NCBI RefSeq assembly: GCF_002086275.1
Contig: NZ_MVHT01000049.1
Location: 1-47,064 of the forward strand
From: Mycobacterium intermedium
GTDB taxonomy: Bacteria; Actinomycetota; Actinomycetes; Mycobacteriales; Mycobacteriaceae
Direction: 5' to 3'
Length of the DNA stretch: 47,064 nucleotides
The notes under the pieces are model-generated. The model ran no database searches, was not told the DNA's origin, and saw only the letters and a list, made by a program, of their open reading frames with translations. Of the stretch, positions 15,575-24,338 are shown piece after piece (the stretch's first letter is position 1; the number at the start of each line of letters is the position of its first letter). A program made the translations under genes and the position numbers.

Positions 15575-15979
15575 TCAGCGCTCCTCCAACCACAGCTGTT
15601 CGGTGAGGTCCTGGAACGCTGCGAGGGCGAACTTGTCGTCGGACCGCATGACCGCCGACCGGCTCATCAGCGCCTTCACCACGGAACCGTCCTTGTGTGA
15701 CAGTTCGACCACCTCGTTGGCCAGGGCCCGCACGAACGACAGCAGCGACGACTCCGAGTCAGGGGTCTGGTGGAAGATCTCGTGGAACTTCAGGGCGAGC
15801 ACCTCCTCCGGATCGAATCCCACCATCTCCGCGAACGCGGTGTTGGTGAACAAGATGCCCCCGTCATGCCCGATCGCGAGGATGGGAACCGGGATCCGTT
15901 CCAACACCACCAGCGCCGGCAACTGCTTAAGGGTGGCCATCGGCGATTGGCTGGCTTGCCGATTCCGTCGTCGCTCCAC
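15575..15979 (-). CDS. Small single-PAS-domain protein
   Basis: A 134-residue cytoplasmic protein that is almost entirely one PAS domain: LERIPVPILAIGHDGGILFTNTAF, then MVGFDPEEVLALKFHEIFH, a helix, and DGSVVKALMSRSAVM. It has no output domain, so it must act through a partner. I favour the GTG at 15979 because CATAAT lies 6 nt upstream, a leaderless arrangement. The ATG at 15940 (MATLKQLP) would give 121 residues and lacks a Shine-Dalgarno sequence. It lies 88 bp downstream of metG on the same strand and converges with the second TetR gene. The ligand or cofactor is unknown. Confidence 0.8.
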   Translation of the reverse strand: MERRRNRQASQSPMATLKQLPALVVLERIPVPILAIGHDGGILFTNTAFAEMVGFDPEEVLALKFHEIFHQTPDSESSLLSFVRALANEVVELSHKDGSVVKALMSRSAVMRSDDKFALAAFQDLTEQLWLEER

Positions 15980-16067
15980 AGCCCGATTATGTCCTATGCC
16001 AGACGGTAGGTCGGACGCTTTCGATTTACCGGTTGTGAAGCGGCACGCCGGACATCGGCGTTTGGTA

Positions 16068-17618
16068 TCAGTCCACTTGATAACGCGGAAAAACCCCGGT
16101 TGGCTGTGGTAATGCGGTGCCGGGAACCAGCCGCGCGCCGACGGAAGTAAACGTCCGCTCGTCCGCGGGCTGGCCAAGTAGATCCAGCAATCTGCCCGCC
16201 GATTCCGGCATCACGGGCTGCACCAGCAGCGCCGCGATCCGCACCACCTCGCACGTCGTGTACAGCACGGTGCGGAATCTGATCTGGTCCGCTTCGGAGT
16301 CGCTCTTGCGCAGCACCCACGGCTGCTGGGCGGAGAAGTACTTGTTCGCGTCACCCAGCATCAGCCAGATCGCTTCCAAAGCCAGATGCATCGCCTGGGC
16401 GTCGAAATGCGTGCGCACCCGCTCCAGCAACCCGTCAGCGGTGGCCAGCAGTTCGGTGTCCGCAGCGGTGAATTCGCCGGGTTCCGGGACCGCCCCGTCC
16501 AGGTTCTTGGCGATCATCGACAACGAGCGCTGGGCGAGGTTGCCGAGCTCGTTGGCCAGGTCGGTGTTGATCCGGGTGATGATCGCCTCTTCGCTGTAGC
16601 TGCCGTCCTGGCCGAACGGCACCTCACGCAACAGGAAATAGCGGACTTGGTCCACGCCGAAGGTGTCTGCCAGGGCCGTCGGGTCGACGGTGTTGCCCAC
16701 CGACTTGCTCATCTTCTCGCCGCGGTTGTGCAGGAATCCGTGCGCGAAAACCCTTCGTGGCAACTCGATTCCGGCCGACATCAGGAACGCCGGCCAGTAG
16801 ACGGCATGGAACCTGATGATGTCCTTGCCGATCATGTGCAGGTCGGCGGGCCAGTACCGCTGGAACGACTCCGAGGCGGTGTCGGGGAAACCGGCGCCGG
16901 TCAGATAGTTGGTCAGCGCGTCCACCCAGACGTACATGACGTGGTCGGGGTGGTCGGGCACCGGGACGCCCCAGTCGAAGGACGTGCGTGAGACGGACAG
17001 GTCCTTCAGGCCGCCGGAGACGAAGCTGATCACCTCGTTGCGGCGTACTTCGGGCCCGATGAAGTCTGGGTTGGCTTCGTAGTGGGCCAGCAGCTTGTCG
17101 GCATACGCCGACAGCCGGAAGAAGTAGGTCTGCTCCTCGGTCCAGGTCACCGGGGTGCCCGTTTCGACCGCGATTCGGACGCCGTCTACAACCTCGGTTT
17201 CCGACTCGACGAAGAAGCGCTCGTCGCGAACCGAGTACCAACCCGAGTAGTCGTCCAGGTAGATGTCCCCGGCGTCGGCCATCCGTCGCCAGATCTCCTT
17301 CGACGCCTCATGGTGATCGGCGTCGGTGGTGCGGATGAAGCGGTCGAAGGAGATGTTGAGCCTCTCCTGCATGCGCTGGAAGACATCCGAATTCCGGCGT
17401 GCGTGTTCGGCGGTCGGCACACCCGCTGCCGCGGCCGCCTGGGCGACCTTGAGGCCGTGCTCGTCGGTCCCGGTGAGAAAGCGGACGTCGTACCCGTCGA
17501 GCCGCTTGAACCGGGCTATCGCATCGGTGGCGATGTATTCGTAGGCGTGACCCACGTGCGGCGCGGCGTTGGGATAGGCGATCGCGGTGGTGATGTAGAA
17601 GGGCTGCTTAGCGGTCAT
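16068..17618 (-). CDS. metG: Methionyl-tRNA synthetase
   Basis: A 516-residue class Ia aminoacyl-tRNA synthetase that charges tRNA-Met in the cytoplasm. The HIGH-type motif is PNAAPHVGHAYEYIATDA (16-33) and the KMSKS loop is GEKMSKSVGNTVDP. The connective region lacks the four zinc cysteines of the E. coli type, which fits the shorter one-knuckle form of actinobacteria (Rv1007c). There is no C-terminal tRNA-binding extension. It starts at ATG 17618, where a minus-strand TAGGGT lies 8 nt upstream. It is divergent from tatD with a 40-bp gap. Confidence 0.96.
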   Translation of the reverse strand: MTAKQPFYITTAIAYPNAAPHVGHAYEYIATDAIARFKRLDGYDVRFLTGTDEHGLKVAQAAAAAGVPTAEHARRNSDVFQRMQERLNISFDRFIRTTDADHHEASKEIWRRMADAGDIYLDDYSGWYSVRDERFFVESETEVVDGVRIAVETGTPVTWTEEQTYFFRLSAYADKLLAHYEANPDFIGPEVRRNEVISFVSGGLKDLSVSRTSFDWGVPVPDHPDHVMYVWVDALTNYLTGAGFPDTASESFQRYWPADLHMIGKDIIRFHAVYWPAFLMSAGIELPRRVFAHGFLHNRGEKMSKSVGNTVDPTALADTFGVDQVRYFLLREVPFGQDGSYSEEAIITRINTDLANELGNLAQRSLSMIAKNLDGAVPEPGEFTAADTELLATADGLLERVRTHFDAQAMHLALEAIWLMLGDANKYFSAQQPWVLRKSDSEADQIRFRTVLYTTCEVVRIAALLVQPVMPESAGRLLDLLGQPADERTFTSVGARLVPGTALPQPTGVFPRYQVD

Positions 17619-17658
17619 TGGACTTTCACCCTAATTGGGCGCACATATTGTGTGCGAC
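17619..17658. promoter_or_regulatory. Divergent metG/tatD promoter region
   Basis: In the 40-bp gap, TATTGT (17646-17651) lies 7 nt before the tatD GTG on the plus strand. TAGGGT lies 8 nt before the metG ATG on the minus strand. Both match the TANNNT -10 pattern at leaderless distance and support the chosen starts. Confidence 0.45.
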
Positions 17659-18498
17659 GTGAGCTCCAACCGTCAGCACCGTGACCGACCTCCCGCGCCC
17701 GAGCCGTTGGCGCCTCTAGTCGACGCCCACACCCATCTCGACGCGTGTGGTGCGACGGATGCCGCCTCCGTTGGCGCGATCCTCGATCGTGCCAACGCCG
17801 TGGGCGTACAGACGGTGGTGACGATCGCCGACGACCTGGATTCGGCCCGCTGGGTGACCCGGGCCGCCGAGTGGGATCCGCGGGTGTATGCCGCGGTGGC
17901 GTTGCACCCCACCCGCACGGATGCACTGGACCAGGCCACCCGCAGCGAGATCGAGCAGCTGGTGTCCCATCCCCGGGTGGTGGCCGTCGGCGAGACCGGT
18001 ATGGACATGTACTGGCCGGGCAAGCTGGACGGGTGCGCCGCGCCGGAGGTGCAGCGGGAGGCCTTCGCGTGGCACATCGACCTGGCGAAGAGGGTAGGCA
18101 AGCCGCTGATGATCCACAATCGGCAGGCGGACCGCGAAGTGCTCGACGTGCTCCGAGCGGAGGGCGCACCCGAGACCGTGATCTTTCACTGCTTCTCGTC
18201 CGACGCGGCGATGGCTCGCGAGTGCGCCTCCGCGGGATGGTTCGTCAGCCTGTCGGGGACGGTGAGCTTTCGCAACGCGCGAGAGCTGCGTGAAGCGGTG
18301 CCACTGATACCGATGGAGCAACTCTTGGTGGAAACCGATGCACCTTTTTTGACGCCGCACCCGTACCGCGGGACAGCGAACGAACCATATTGTCTGCCCT
18401 ACACCGTCCGTGCGTTGTCTGAGCTGGTACATCGGCCCCCCGAGGAGCTGGCCGAGACAACGACCAGCAATGCGCGCCGGGTGTATGGGCTAGCCTGA
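17659..18498 (+). CDS. tatD: TatD-family metal-dependent DNase/hydrolase
   Basis: A 279-residue TIM-barrel metallohydrolase. Metal ligands are visible in order: VDAHTHLDACG (His-x-His), VGETGMDMYW (bridging Glu), MIHNRQADREV (His), FHCFSSD (His) and VETDAPFLTP (Asp). TatD enzymes act as 3'-5' exonucleases or hydrolases in DNA repair and turnover; the substrate in mycobacteria is not settled. It is equivalent to Rv1008. The GTG at 17659 is chosen for its leaderless promoter; a GTG at 17650 and a TTG at 17635 are in frame upstream. It precedes rpfB on the same strand but is separated by a 189-bp leader region. Confidence 0.92.
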   Translation: MSSNRQHRDRPPAPEPLAPLVDAHTHLDACGATDAASVGAILDRANAVGVQTVVTIADDLDSARWVTRAAEWDPRVYAAVALHPTRTDALDQATRSEIEQLVSHPRVVAVGETGMDMYWPGKLDGCAAPEVQREAFAWHIDLAKRVGKPLMIHNRQADREVLDVLRAEGAPETVIFHCFSSDAAMARECASAGWFVSLSGTVSFRNARELREAVPLIPMEQLLVETDAPFLTPHPYRGTANEPYCLPYTVRALSELVHRPPEELAETTTSNARRVYGLA

Positions 18499-18580
18499 TT
18501 CGGCGGCACCGGGCCTGACATCTGGCCGCAGGAGTTGCCGACCGTTGGCCCGTTCGTTACCGTCTTGTGATCGTACGGGT

Positions 18581-18617
18581 GGGTGTCCTTCTCTCGAAGG
18601 GCCCCATTTTGTGATTT
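18581..18617 (+). terminator. Intrinsic-terminator-like hairpin in the rpfB leader (RNA switch candidate)
   Basis: The 189-bp gap between tatD and rpfB contains GGTGTCCTTC-TCTC-GAAGGGCCCC (18582-18605), a stem of about ten pairs with one wobble and one mismatch. It is followed by ATTTTGTGATTTT, a broken U-tract. It ends 70 nt before the rpfB TTG. In M. tuberculosis the rpfB-ksgA-ispE operon is reported to be controlled by an RNA switch with a terminator in the same place, so this looks like the conserved element. A TACCGT -10-like hexamer at 18558-18563 could start the leader. The ligand or signal is unknown. Confidence 0.65.
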
Positions 18618-18687
18618 TCAGCTGAGAAGGTCGGAGCTTTGGCAAAACGCTTGTCGCTAAGGTGCTGATTAGGTCGGGATAGAGCTT

Positions 18688-19815
18688 TTGAAACTGGTTA
18701 CAAAACTTCACCAATCCGAATCACCGTTGCTGCGCCTGGTAGTTGGCGCGCTGTTGCTGGCCCTGGTTTTTGCCGGCGGGTTCGCGATTTCCGCAGTCAA
18801 GACAGTGACGTTGACCGTCGACGGAAACGCGATGCGGGTCACGACCATGAAGTCGCGAGTGATCGACATCGTCGAGGAGAACGGGTTCTCGGTCGCCGAG
18901 CGCGACGACCTGTACCCGGCCGCCGATGTGACAGTCGGTGATGCCGCCGACATCGTGCTGCGCCGCAGTCGCCCGTTGGAGATTTCGCTGGACGGCCGCG
19001 AGACCAGGCAGGTGTGGACAACCGCTTCCACCGTCGACGAGGCGCTGGCGCAACTGGCGATGACCGACACGGCCCCCGCGGCGGCTTCGCGCGGCACCCG
19101 CGTTCCGCTGAGCGGCATGACGCTGCCGGTGGTCAGCGCCAAGACAGTGGAGATCGACGACGCCGGCGTGGTGCGCACGGTGCACCTGCCGGCCCCGAAC
19201 GTTGCGGGGCTGCTGAGCGCCGCCGGTGCGCCGTTGGAGGCGACCGACCATGTGGTGCCCAGCGCGACGGCCCCCATCGTGGAGGGGATGCAGATCCACG
19301 TGACCCGTAACCGCATCGGGCAGGTCACCGAGCGGGTGCCGCTGCCCCCGCCCGCCCGTCGCATCGAAGACCCGGAACTCAATCAGAGCCGCCAAATCGT
19401 CGAAGACCCGGGCGAGCCCGGCACGCAGGACGTGACTTTCGCGGTGGCCTCGGTCAACGGTGTCGAAACCGGCCGGCTGCCCATCTCCAATGTGGTGTTG
19501 GTACCGCCCCGCGAAGCGGTGGTGCGGGTAGGGGTCAAGCCCGGCACTGAGGTGCCCCCGGTTATCGACGGAGCCATCTGGGATGCCATCGCGGGCTGCG
19601 AGGCGGGTGGCAACTGGGCCATCAACACCGGCAACGGCTACTACGGCGGCGTCCAGTTCGACCAGGGCACCTGGGAGGCGAACGGCGGACTGCGCTTCGC
19701 GCCCCGCGCCGACCTGGCCACCCGTGAAGAGCAGATCGCCGTCGCCGAGGTGACGCGCCAGCGCCAAGGCTGGGGCGCCTGGCCCGTGTGCAGCGGACGG
19801 GTGGGCACCCGCTGA
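18688..19815 (+). CDS. rpfB: Resuscitation-promoting factor RpfB
   Basis: A 375-residue secreted or membrane-anchored muralytic transglycosylase that remodels peptidoglycan during growth and exit from dormancy. The layout is a hydrophobic signal/anchor (about 16-38), three DUF348 repeats (KTVTLTVDGNAMRV, then RPLEISLDGRE, then KTVEIDDAGVVRTV), a G5 domain (about 215-285) and the C-terminal Rpf lysozyme-like fold. The catalytic Glu305 lies in AGCEAGGNWAINTG, equivalent to Glu292 of the tuberculosis protein. It starts at TTG 18688 (MKLVTKLHQSES), as the position relative to the leader suggests. It is the first gene of the rpfB-rsmA-ispE operon, and its 3' end overlaps rsmA by 28 nt. Confidence 0.96.
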   Translation: MKLVTKLHQSESPLLRLVVGALLLALVFAGGFAISAVKTVTLTVDGNAMRVTTMKSRVIDIVEENGFSVAERDDLYPAADVTVGDAADIVLRRSRPLEISLDGRETRQVWTTASTVDEALAQLAMTDTAPAAASRGTRVPLSGMTLPVVSAKTVEIDDAGVVRTVHLPAPNVAGLLSAAGAPLEATDHVVPSATAPIVEGMQIHVTRNRIGQVTERVPLPPPARRIEDPELNQSRQIVEDPGEPGTQDVTFAVASVNGVETGRLPISNVVLVPPREAVVRVGVKPGTEVPPVIDGAIWDAIAGCEAGGNWAINTGNGYYGGVQFDQGTWEANGGLRFAPRADLATREEQIAVAEVTRQRQGWGAWPVCSGRVGTR

Positions 19816-20714
19816 CAGTCCGGCTGCTGGGCCGCAACGAGATCAGGCAGCTGGCCAAGGAACTCGATTTCCGGCCCCGGAAATCGTTCGGTCAGAACTT
19901 TGTCCACGACGCCAACACCGTGCGACGCGTGGTCACCGTCTCCGGGGTGACCCGCTCCGACGTCGTGCTCGAGGTCGGTCCTGGCCTGGGATCGCTCACG
20001 CTGGCGCTGCTGGACCGTGGACCGACGGTGACCGCCGTCGAGATCGACCCCGTGCTGGCTGCCCGGCTGCCGCAGACCGTCGCCGAGCACTCCAACAGCG
20101 AGGCCCAGCGGCTCACGGTGCTCAATCGTGACGTGTTGTCCCTGCGCAAGGAGGATCTGGCGGCCGAGCCGACGGCGGTGGTTGCCAACCTGCCCTACAA
20201 CGTCGCGGTTCCCGCGCTGTTGCACCTGCTCGCCGAATTCCCCTCGATCCGTGTCGTGACGGTGATGGTGCAGGCCGAGGTCGCCGAACGGCTCGCCGCA
20301 GAACCCGGCGGCAAGGACTACGGCGTGCCCAGCGTCAAAGTGAACTTCTACGGGCGGGTGCGGCGCAGCGGGACGGTGTCGCCGTCGGTGTTCTGGCCCA
20401 TTCCGCGGGTCTACTCCGGGTTGGTCCGGATCGACCGATACGAGACCTCGCCCTGGCCCACGAACGATGTGTTCCGCGAGCAGGTGTTCCGACTCGTCGA
20501 CATCGCGTTCGCTCAGCGGCGTAAGACGACGCGCAATGCGTTCGCGGAATGGGCCGGCTCGGGAAGCGAGTCGGCGAGCCGACTGCTGGCGGCCAGTATC
20601 GATCCCTCTCGGCGCGGTGAGACCCTGGCGATCGACGACTTTGTCCGACTCTTGCAGCGGGCCCAAGACAACCCGCCCCGAACTGGTGACGGGCGGCACA
20701 TTTCGGCGAGCTGA
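19788..20714 (+). CDS. rsmA: 16S rRNA dimethyladenosine transferase
   Basis: A 308-residue SAM-dependent enzyme (KsgA) that dimethylates A1518 and A1519 in the 3' helix of 16S rRNA late in small-subunit assembly. Seen are FGQNFVHDANTVRRVV, motif I LEVGPGLGSLTLALL, the acidic VTAVEIDP, motif IV NLPYNVAVP, and the C-terminal helical domain ending in RRGETLAIDDFVRLL. The GTG at 19788 overlaps the end of rpfB by 28 nt, which suggests coupled translation of a cell-wall enzyme and a ribosome-maturation enzyme. It is equivalent to Rv1010. Confidence 0.95.
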   Translation: MQRTGGHPLTVRLLGRNEIRQLAKELDFRPRKSFGQNFVHDANTVRRVVTVSGVTRSDVVLEVGPGLGSLTLALLDRGPTVTAVEIDPVLAARLPQTVAEHSNSEAQRLTVLNRDVLSLRKEDLAAEPTAVVANLPYNVAVPALLHLLAEFPSIRVVTVMVQAEVAERLAAEPGGKDYGVPSVKVNFYGRVRRSGTVSPSVFWPIPRVYSGLVRIDRYETSPWPTNDVFREQVFRLVDIAFAQRRKTTRNAFAEWAGSGSESASRLLAASIDPSRRGETLAIDDFVRLLQRAQDNPPRTGDGRHISAS

Positions 20715-20764
20715 GGACCAGCGATAGTCTGCTGCGGTGGCGGTGGCTGACATCCTGGTTGCTC

Positions 20765-21712
20765 ATGCCTGACGGCAACACCGCCGAATTGTGGGTACCG
20801 ACCGGCTCGGTGACCGTTCGCGTGCCTGGCAAGGTCAACCTTTATCTGGCCGTCGGCGATCGGCGAGCGGATGGCTATCACGAGCTGACGACGGTGTTCC
20901 ACGCCGTCTCACTCATCGATGAGCTGACCGTGCGGAACGCCGACGTGTTGTCGCTCGAGCTGGTCGGCGAGGGCGCCGACAAACTGCCGAACGACGAACG
21001 CAACTTGGCCTGGCAGGCGGCCGAACTGCTTGCCGACCACGTGGGACGGGCGCCGGACGTGTCGATCGTGATCCGGAAGTCGATCCCGGTGGCCGGAGGC
21101 ATGGGCGGTGGCAGCGCCGACGCTGCCGGTGTCCTGGTGGCGATGAACTCGTTGTGGGAGCTCAACCTGCCCCGCCGTGACCTGCGCACGCTCGCGGCAA
21201 AGCTGGGCAGCGACGTGCCGTTTGCCCTGCACGGCGGGACCGCGCTGGGCACCGGACGGGGTGAGGAACTGGCTACGGTGTTGTCGCGCAACACCTTTCA
21301 CTGGGTATTGGCATTCGCCAAGAGCGAGCTGCTGACTCCGGAGGTGTACCAGGAGCTGGATCGGCTGCGGGAGGTGGGGGACCCCCCGCGCCTGGACAGG
21401 CCGGGTCCGGTGCTGGCCGCGCTCGCCGCCGGCGATCCGCACGAGTTGGCGCCGCTGCTGGGCAATGAGATGCAGGCGGCCGCGATCAGCCTGGATCCGG
21501 CGCTGCGGCGGGCGCTGCGTGCCGGGGTGGACGCCGGTGCGTTGGCCGGCATTGTGTCCGGGTCCGGGCCGACGTGTGCGTTCTTGTGCGCCTCAGAGGA
21601 GTCGGCCGTCGATGTCGGTGCGCAGCTGGCTGGGGCGGGCGTATGTCGGACCGTTCGAGTCGCCACCGGGCCGGTACCCGGCGCACAGGTGGTGACGCCC
21701 ACCGAGGCGTGA
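20765..21712 (+). CDS. ispE: 4-diphosphocytidyl-2-C-methyl-D-erythritol kinase
   Basis: A 315-residue GHMP kinase that phosphorylates CDP-methylerythritol in the non-mevalonate isoprenoid pathway. The ATP-binding motif is PVAGGMGGGSADAAG. The N-terminal VPGKVNLYLAVGDRRADGYH and the C-terminal IVSGSGPTCAFLC are family hallmarks. The ATG at 20765 is used; a TTG two codons upstream is possible. It is third in the rpfB operon, 50 bp after rsmA. Undecaprenyl and decaprenyl carriers made from this pathway feed cell-wall synthesis, which links it to rpfB. Confidence 0.95.
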   Translation: MPDGNTAELWVPTGSVTVRVPGKVNLYLAVGDRRADGYHELTTVFHAVSLIDELTVRNADVLSLELVGEGADKLPNDERNLAWQAAELLADHVGRAPDVSIVIRKSIPVAGGMGGGSADAAGVLVAMNSLWELNLPRRDLRTLAAKLGSDVPFALHGGTALGTGRGEELATVLSRNTFHWVLAFAKSELLTPEVYQELDRLREVGDPPRLDRPGPVLAALAAGDPHELAPLLGNEMQAAAISLDPALRRALRAGVDAGALAGIVSGSGPTCAFLCASEESAVDVGAQLAGAGVCRTVRVATGPVPGAQVVTPTEA

Positions 21713-22065
21713 TTGCGCCCACTGAGGTGTGACTTGGCGCCCTCCGCCGCGCTCCGCCGCCTTGAGACCGCGTTGAGACTGCGTGTAGGGCGGCGAAGTG
21801 CGAGAAGGCACCGCCAAGAGCGCAGTGTCAACGTGGGGTTCGGTGTGACTTGGCCCTCAGAGTTTGGCAGTTACTTAAGAGGAGCTTAAGATAATCGGCG
21901 GTGACAGCCAGCGGAAGGGAGAGAATGCGGTCTCTGCGTTCGCTGGACATCATCATTTTGAGACTTAATTGCTCCCGAAATGTGCGCGCGCGCCTGCTTT
22001 AAAGTGCCGTCCAGCAGGCGGAACATGAAAATCCGGGCCCTGGCGCCGGAGCCGAGGAGGTTGCT
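21713..22065. promoter_or_regulatory. 353-bp gap before the acyl-AMP ligase, with palindromes in its leader
   Basis: No gene is supported. CGCCCAC(C/T)GAGG(C/T)GTGA is repeated in tandem across the ispE stop (about 21698-21732). CTTAAG-AGGAG-CTTAAG (21874-21890) is a dyad that overlaps a -10-like TAAGAT. Downstream, CGCCTGCT (21991-21998) pairs perfectly with AGCAGGCG (22013-22020), a hairpin that ends 45 nt before the TTG start. GAGGAGG then lies 5 nt before the start. The dyad could be an operator and the hairpin a leader structure. Confidence 0.45.
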
Positions 22066-23700
22066 TTGAGCAGGTTTACCGAGAAGATGTTCCGCAACGC
22101 CCATGAGAGCACCAAGGGCATGGTTACCGGTGAGCCGCACAACCCAGTCCGTCACACGTGGCTTGAGGTCCACGAGCGGGCGCGCCAGATTGCCGGAGGG
22201 CTGGCCAAGGCCGGCGTCGGACGTGGTGATGCGGTCGGTGTGTTGGCCGGTGCACCGGTGGAGATCGCGCCGACCGCCCAGGCCCTGTGGATGCGCGGCG
22301 CGAGCCTGACCATGCTGCACCAGCCCACCCCGCGCACCGATCTGGCGTCGTGGGCCGAGGACACCACGACCGTCATCGACATGATCGAGGCCAAGGTCGT
22401 CGTCATCTCCGATCCGTTCATGCCCGCGGCTCCGGTCCTAGAACAACGCGGCGTCAAGGTGCTGACCGTCGCCGATCTACTGGCCAACGACCCGATCGAC
22501 CCCGTCGAGACCGACGAGGACGACTTGGCGTTGATGCAGCTGACGTCGGGCTCGACCGGTTCGCCTAAAGCCGTGCTCATCACGCACCGCAACGTGTACT
22601 CGAATGCCGAGGCCATGTTCGTCGGCGCCAAGTACGACGTCGAAAAGGACGTCATGGTCAGCTGGCTGCCGTGCTTCCACGACATGGGAATGATCGGGTT
22701 CCTGACGGTGCCGATGTACTTCGGCGCCGAACTGGTCAAGGTGACCCCGATGGACTTCCTGCGCGACACCCTGCTGTGGGCCAAGCTGATCGACAAGTAC
22801 AAGGGCACGATGACCGCCGCGCCCAACTTCGCCTACTCGCTGTTCGCCAAGCGGCTGCGCAAGCAGGCCAAGCCGGGCCAGTTCGACCTGTCGACGCTGC
22901 GGTTCGCGCTTTCAGGCGCTGAGCCCGTGGAGCCCGCCGATGTCGAGGACCTGATCGACGCCGGTAAGCCGTTCGGGCTCAAGCCCGAGGCGATCCTGCC
23001 GGCCTACGGCATGGCCGAGACCACGCTGGCGGTGTCCTTCTCCGAGTGCGGTGCGGGTTTGGTGGTCGACGAAGTCGACGCCGATCTGCTGGCCGCGCTG
23101 CGCCGGGCGGTTCCAGCCACCCGCGGCAACACCCGCCGGCTGGCGTCGTTGGGCCCGCTGCTGCAAGGGCTTGAGATCCGCATCGTCGGCGACGACGGCA
23201 CCGTCCTGCCCCCCAGAGGCGTCGGAGTCATCGAGTTGCGCGGTGAGCCGCTGACCCCGGGTTACATCACGATGGCCGGTTTCATGCCCGCGCAGGACGA
23301 GAACGGGTGGTACGACACCGGCGACCTCGGCTACCAGATGGAGAACGGCCACGTCGTGGTCTGCGGTCGGGTCAAGGACGTCATCATCATGGCCGGCCGC
23401 AACATCTACCCGACCGACATCGAACGGGCGGCGTGCCGGGTCGAGGGTGTCCGTCCGGGCTGCGCGGTGGCCGTGCGACTGGACGCCGGGCACTCGCGGG
23501 AGACGTTTGCGGTCGCCGTCGAGTCGAACGCCTTCGAGGACCCCGCCGAGGTGCGTCGCATCGAGCACCAGGTGGCCCACGAGGTCGTCGCCGAGGTGGA
23601 CATGCGGCCGCGCAACGTCGTCGTGCTCGGGCCTGGGACTATCCCCAAGACGCCGTCGGGCAAGCTGCGCCGCTCGAACACCCTGACTCTGGTCACCTAA
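22066..23700 (+). CDS. pks16: Fatty-acyl-AMP ligase-like adenylating enzyme (Rv1013/pks16-like)
   Basis: A 544-residue ANL-superfamily enzyme that activates an acyl group with ATP. The P-loop-like A3 motif is LTSGSTGSPKAVLITH. Then come SWLPCFHDMGMIG, LRFALSGAEPV, AYGMAETTL, DTGDLGY, GRVKDVIIMAGRNIYP and the C-terminal TPSGKLRRS with its catalytic Lys. The N-terminal part is short and the overall form is FadD/FAAL-like, although the tuberculosis orthologue is named pks16. Whether the acyl adenylate passes to CoA or a carrier protein is unclear, since no PKS lies nearby. The TTG start follows GAGGAGG at 5 nt. It converges with pth. Confidence 0.9.
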   Translation: MSRFTEKMFRNAHESTKGMVTGEPHNPVRHTWLEVHERARQIAGGLAKAGVGRGDAVGVLAGAPVEIAPTAQALWMRGASLTMLHQPTPRTDLASWAEDTTTVIDMIEAKVVVISDPFMPAAPVLEQRGVKVLTVADLLANDPIDPVETDEDDLALMQLTSGSTGSPKAVLITHRNVYSNAEAMFVGAKYDVEKDVMVSWLPCFHDMGMIGFLTVPMYFGAELVKVTPMDFLRDTLLWAKLIDKYKGTMTAAPNFAYSLFAKRLRKQAKPGQFDLSTLRFALSGAEPVEPADVEDLIDAGKPFGLKPEAILPAYGMAETTLAVSFSECGAGLVVDEVDADLLAALRRAVPATRGNTRRLASLGPLLQGLEIRIVGDDGTVLPPRGVGVIELRGEPLTPGYITMAGFMPAQDENGWYDTGDLGYQMENGHVVVCGRVKDVIIMAGRNIYPTDIERAACRVEGVRPGCAVAVRLDAGHSRETFAVAVESNAFEDPAEVRRIEHQVAHEVVAEVDMRPRNVVVLGPGTIPKTPSGKLRRSNTLTLVT

Positions 23701-23751
23701 CCCGGCCTTCCCGCCGAACGCTCCTCCGCTCGCGAGAAAGCTTGCGGGGGG

Positions 23752-24327
23752 CTACCAGGCGTGCACGATGTTCTGCGCCGGTTCCAGTCCCAGCTCGACG
23801 AGCAACTCGGTGGCGTCTGCAGCCTGCTCGCAGATCGTCGGGACCTCTGCTCGTTCGGCGGCGGTGAAGTTCTCCAACACGAAGGCCGCGGGATCCTTGC
23901 GCCCGGGCGGACGACCGATGCCGATGCGGACCCGCTGAAAGTCCTTGGTGCCCAACGCCGACGCAACCGAACGCACCCCGTTGTGGCCGCCTTCCCCGCC
24001 GCCGAACTTGAGCCGGATCCGGCCGAACTCCAGGTCAAGCTCGTCCTGGATGACGACGATGTCGGCAGGGGGCACCGAGTAGAACTTCGCCAGCGGACCG
24101 ACCTGGCGGCCGGACTCGTTCATGTAGCAGCGCGGTTTGGCCAGCACCACCGAACGCCCACCGAGTCGGCCGGTGACCACCTCAGCGCCAGAACGCTTGT
24201 GCGCCTTGAACTTCGCGCCCAGGCGCGCAGCAAGGATGTCGGCGACGACGAACCCGAGGTTGTGTCGGGTGCGGGCGTAGGTTTCGCCGGGATTGCCCAG
24301 GCCGACCAGCAGGAGCGGCTCGGCCAT
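23752..24327 (-). CDS. pth: Peptidyl-tRNA hydrolase
   Basis: A 191-residue enzyme that frees tRNA from peptidyl-tRNA dropped by ribosomes. Hallmarks are LVGLGNPGETYARTRHNLGF, with the catalytic His in TRHNLG, then MNESGRQV and the DELDLEFGRIRLKFGGGEGGHNG loop. The length equals that of the tuberculosis protein. It starts 11 bp after the rplY stop on the same strand, so the two translation genes form an operon. Confidence 0.97.
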   Translation of the reverse strand: MAEPLLLVGLGNPGETYARTRHNLGFVVADILAARLGAKFKAHKRSGAEVVTGRLGGRSVVLAKPRCYMNESGRQVGPLAKFYSVPPADIVVIQDELDLEFGRIRLKFGGGEGGHNGVRSVASALGTKDFQRVRIGIGRPPGRKDPAAFVLENFTAAERAEVPTICEQAADATELLVELGLEPAQNIVHAW

Positions 24328-24338
24328 GCGCCGACCCC

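Noticed and set aside
15345..16112. Plus-strand 255-residue frame across the TetR end and the PAS gene
   Set aside because: It bridges two opposing genes, has no start signal, and its composition is atypical.
18721..19767. 348-residue open frame opposite rpfB
   Set aside because: Antisense to an intact RpfB with all catalytic and structural motifs.
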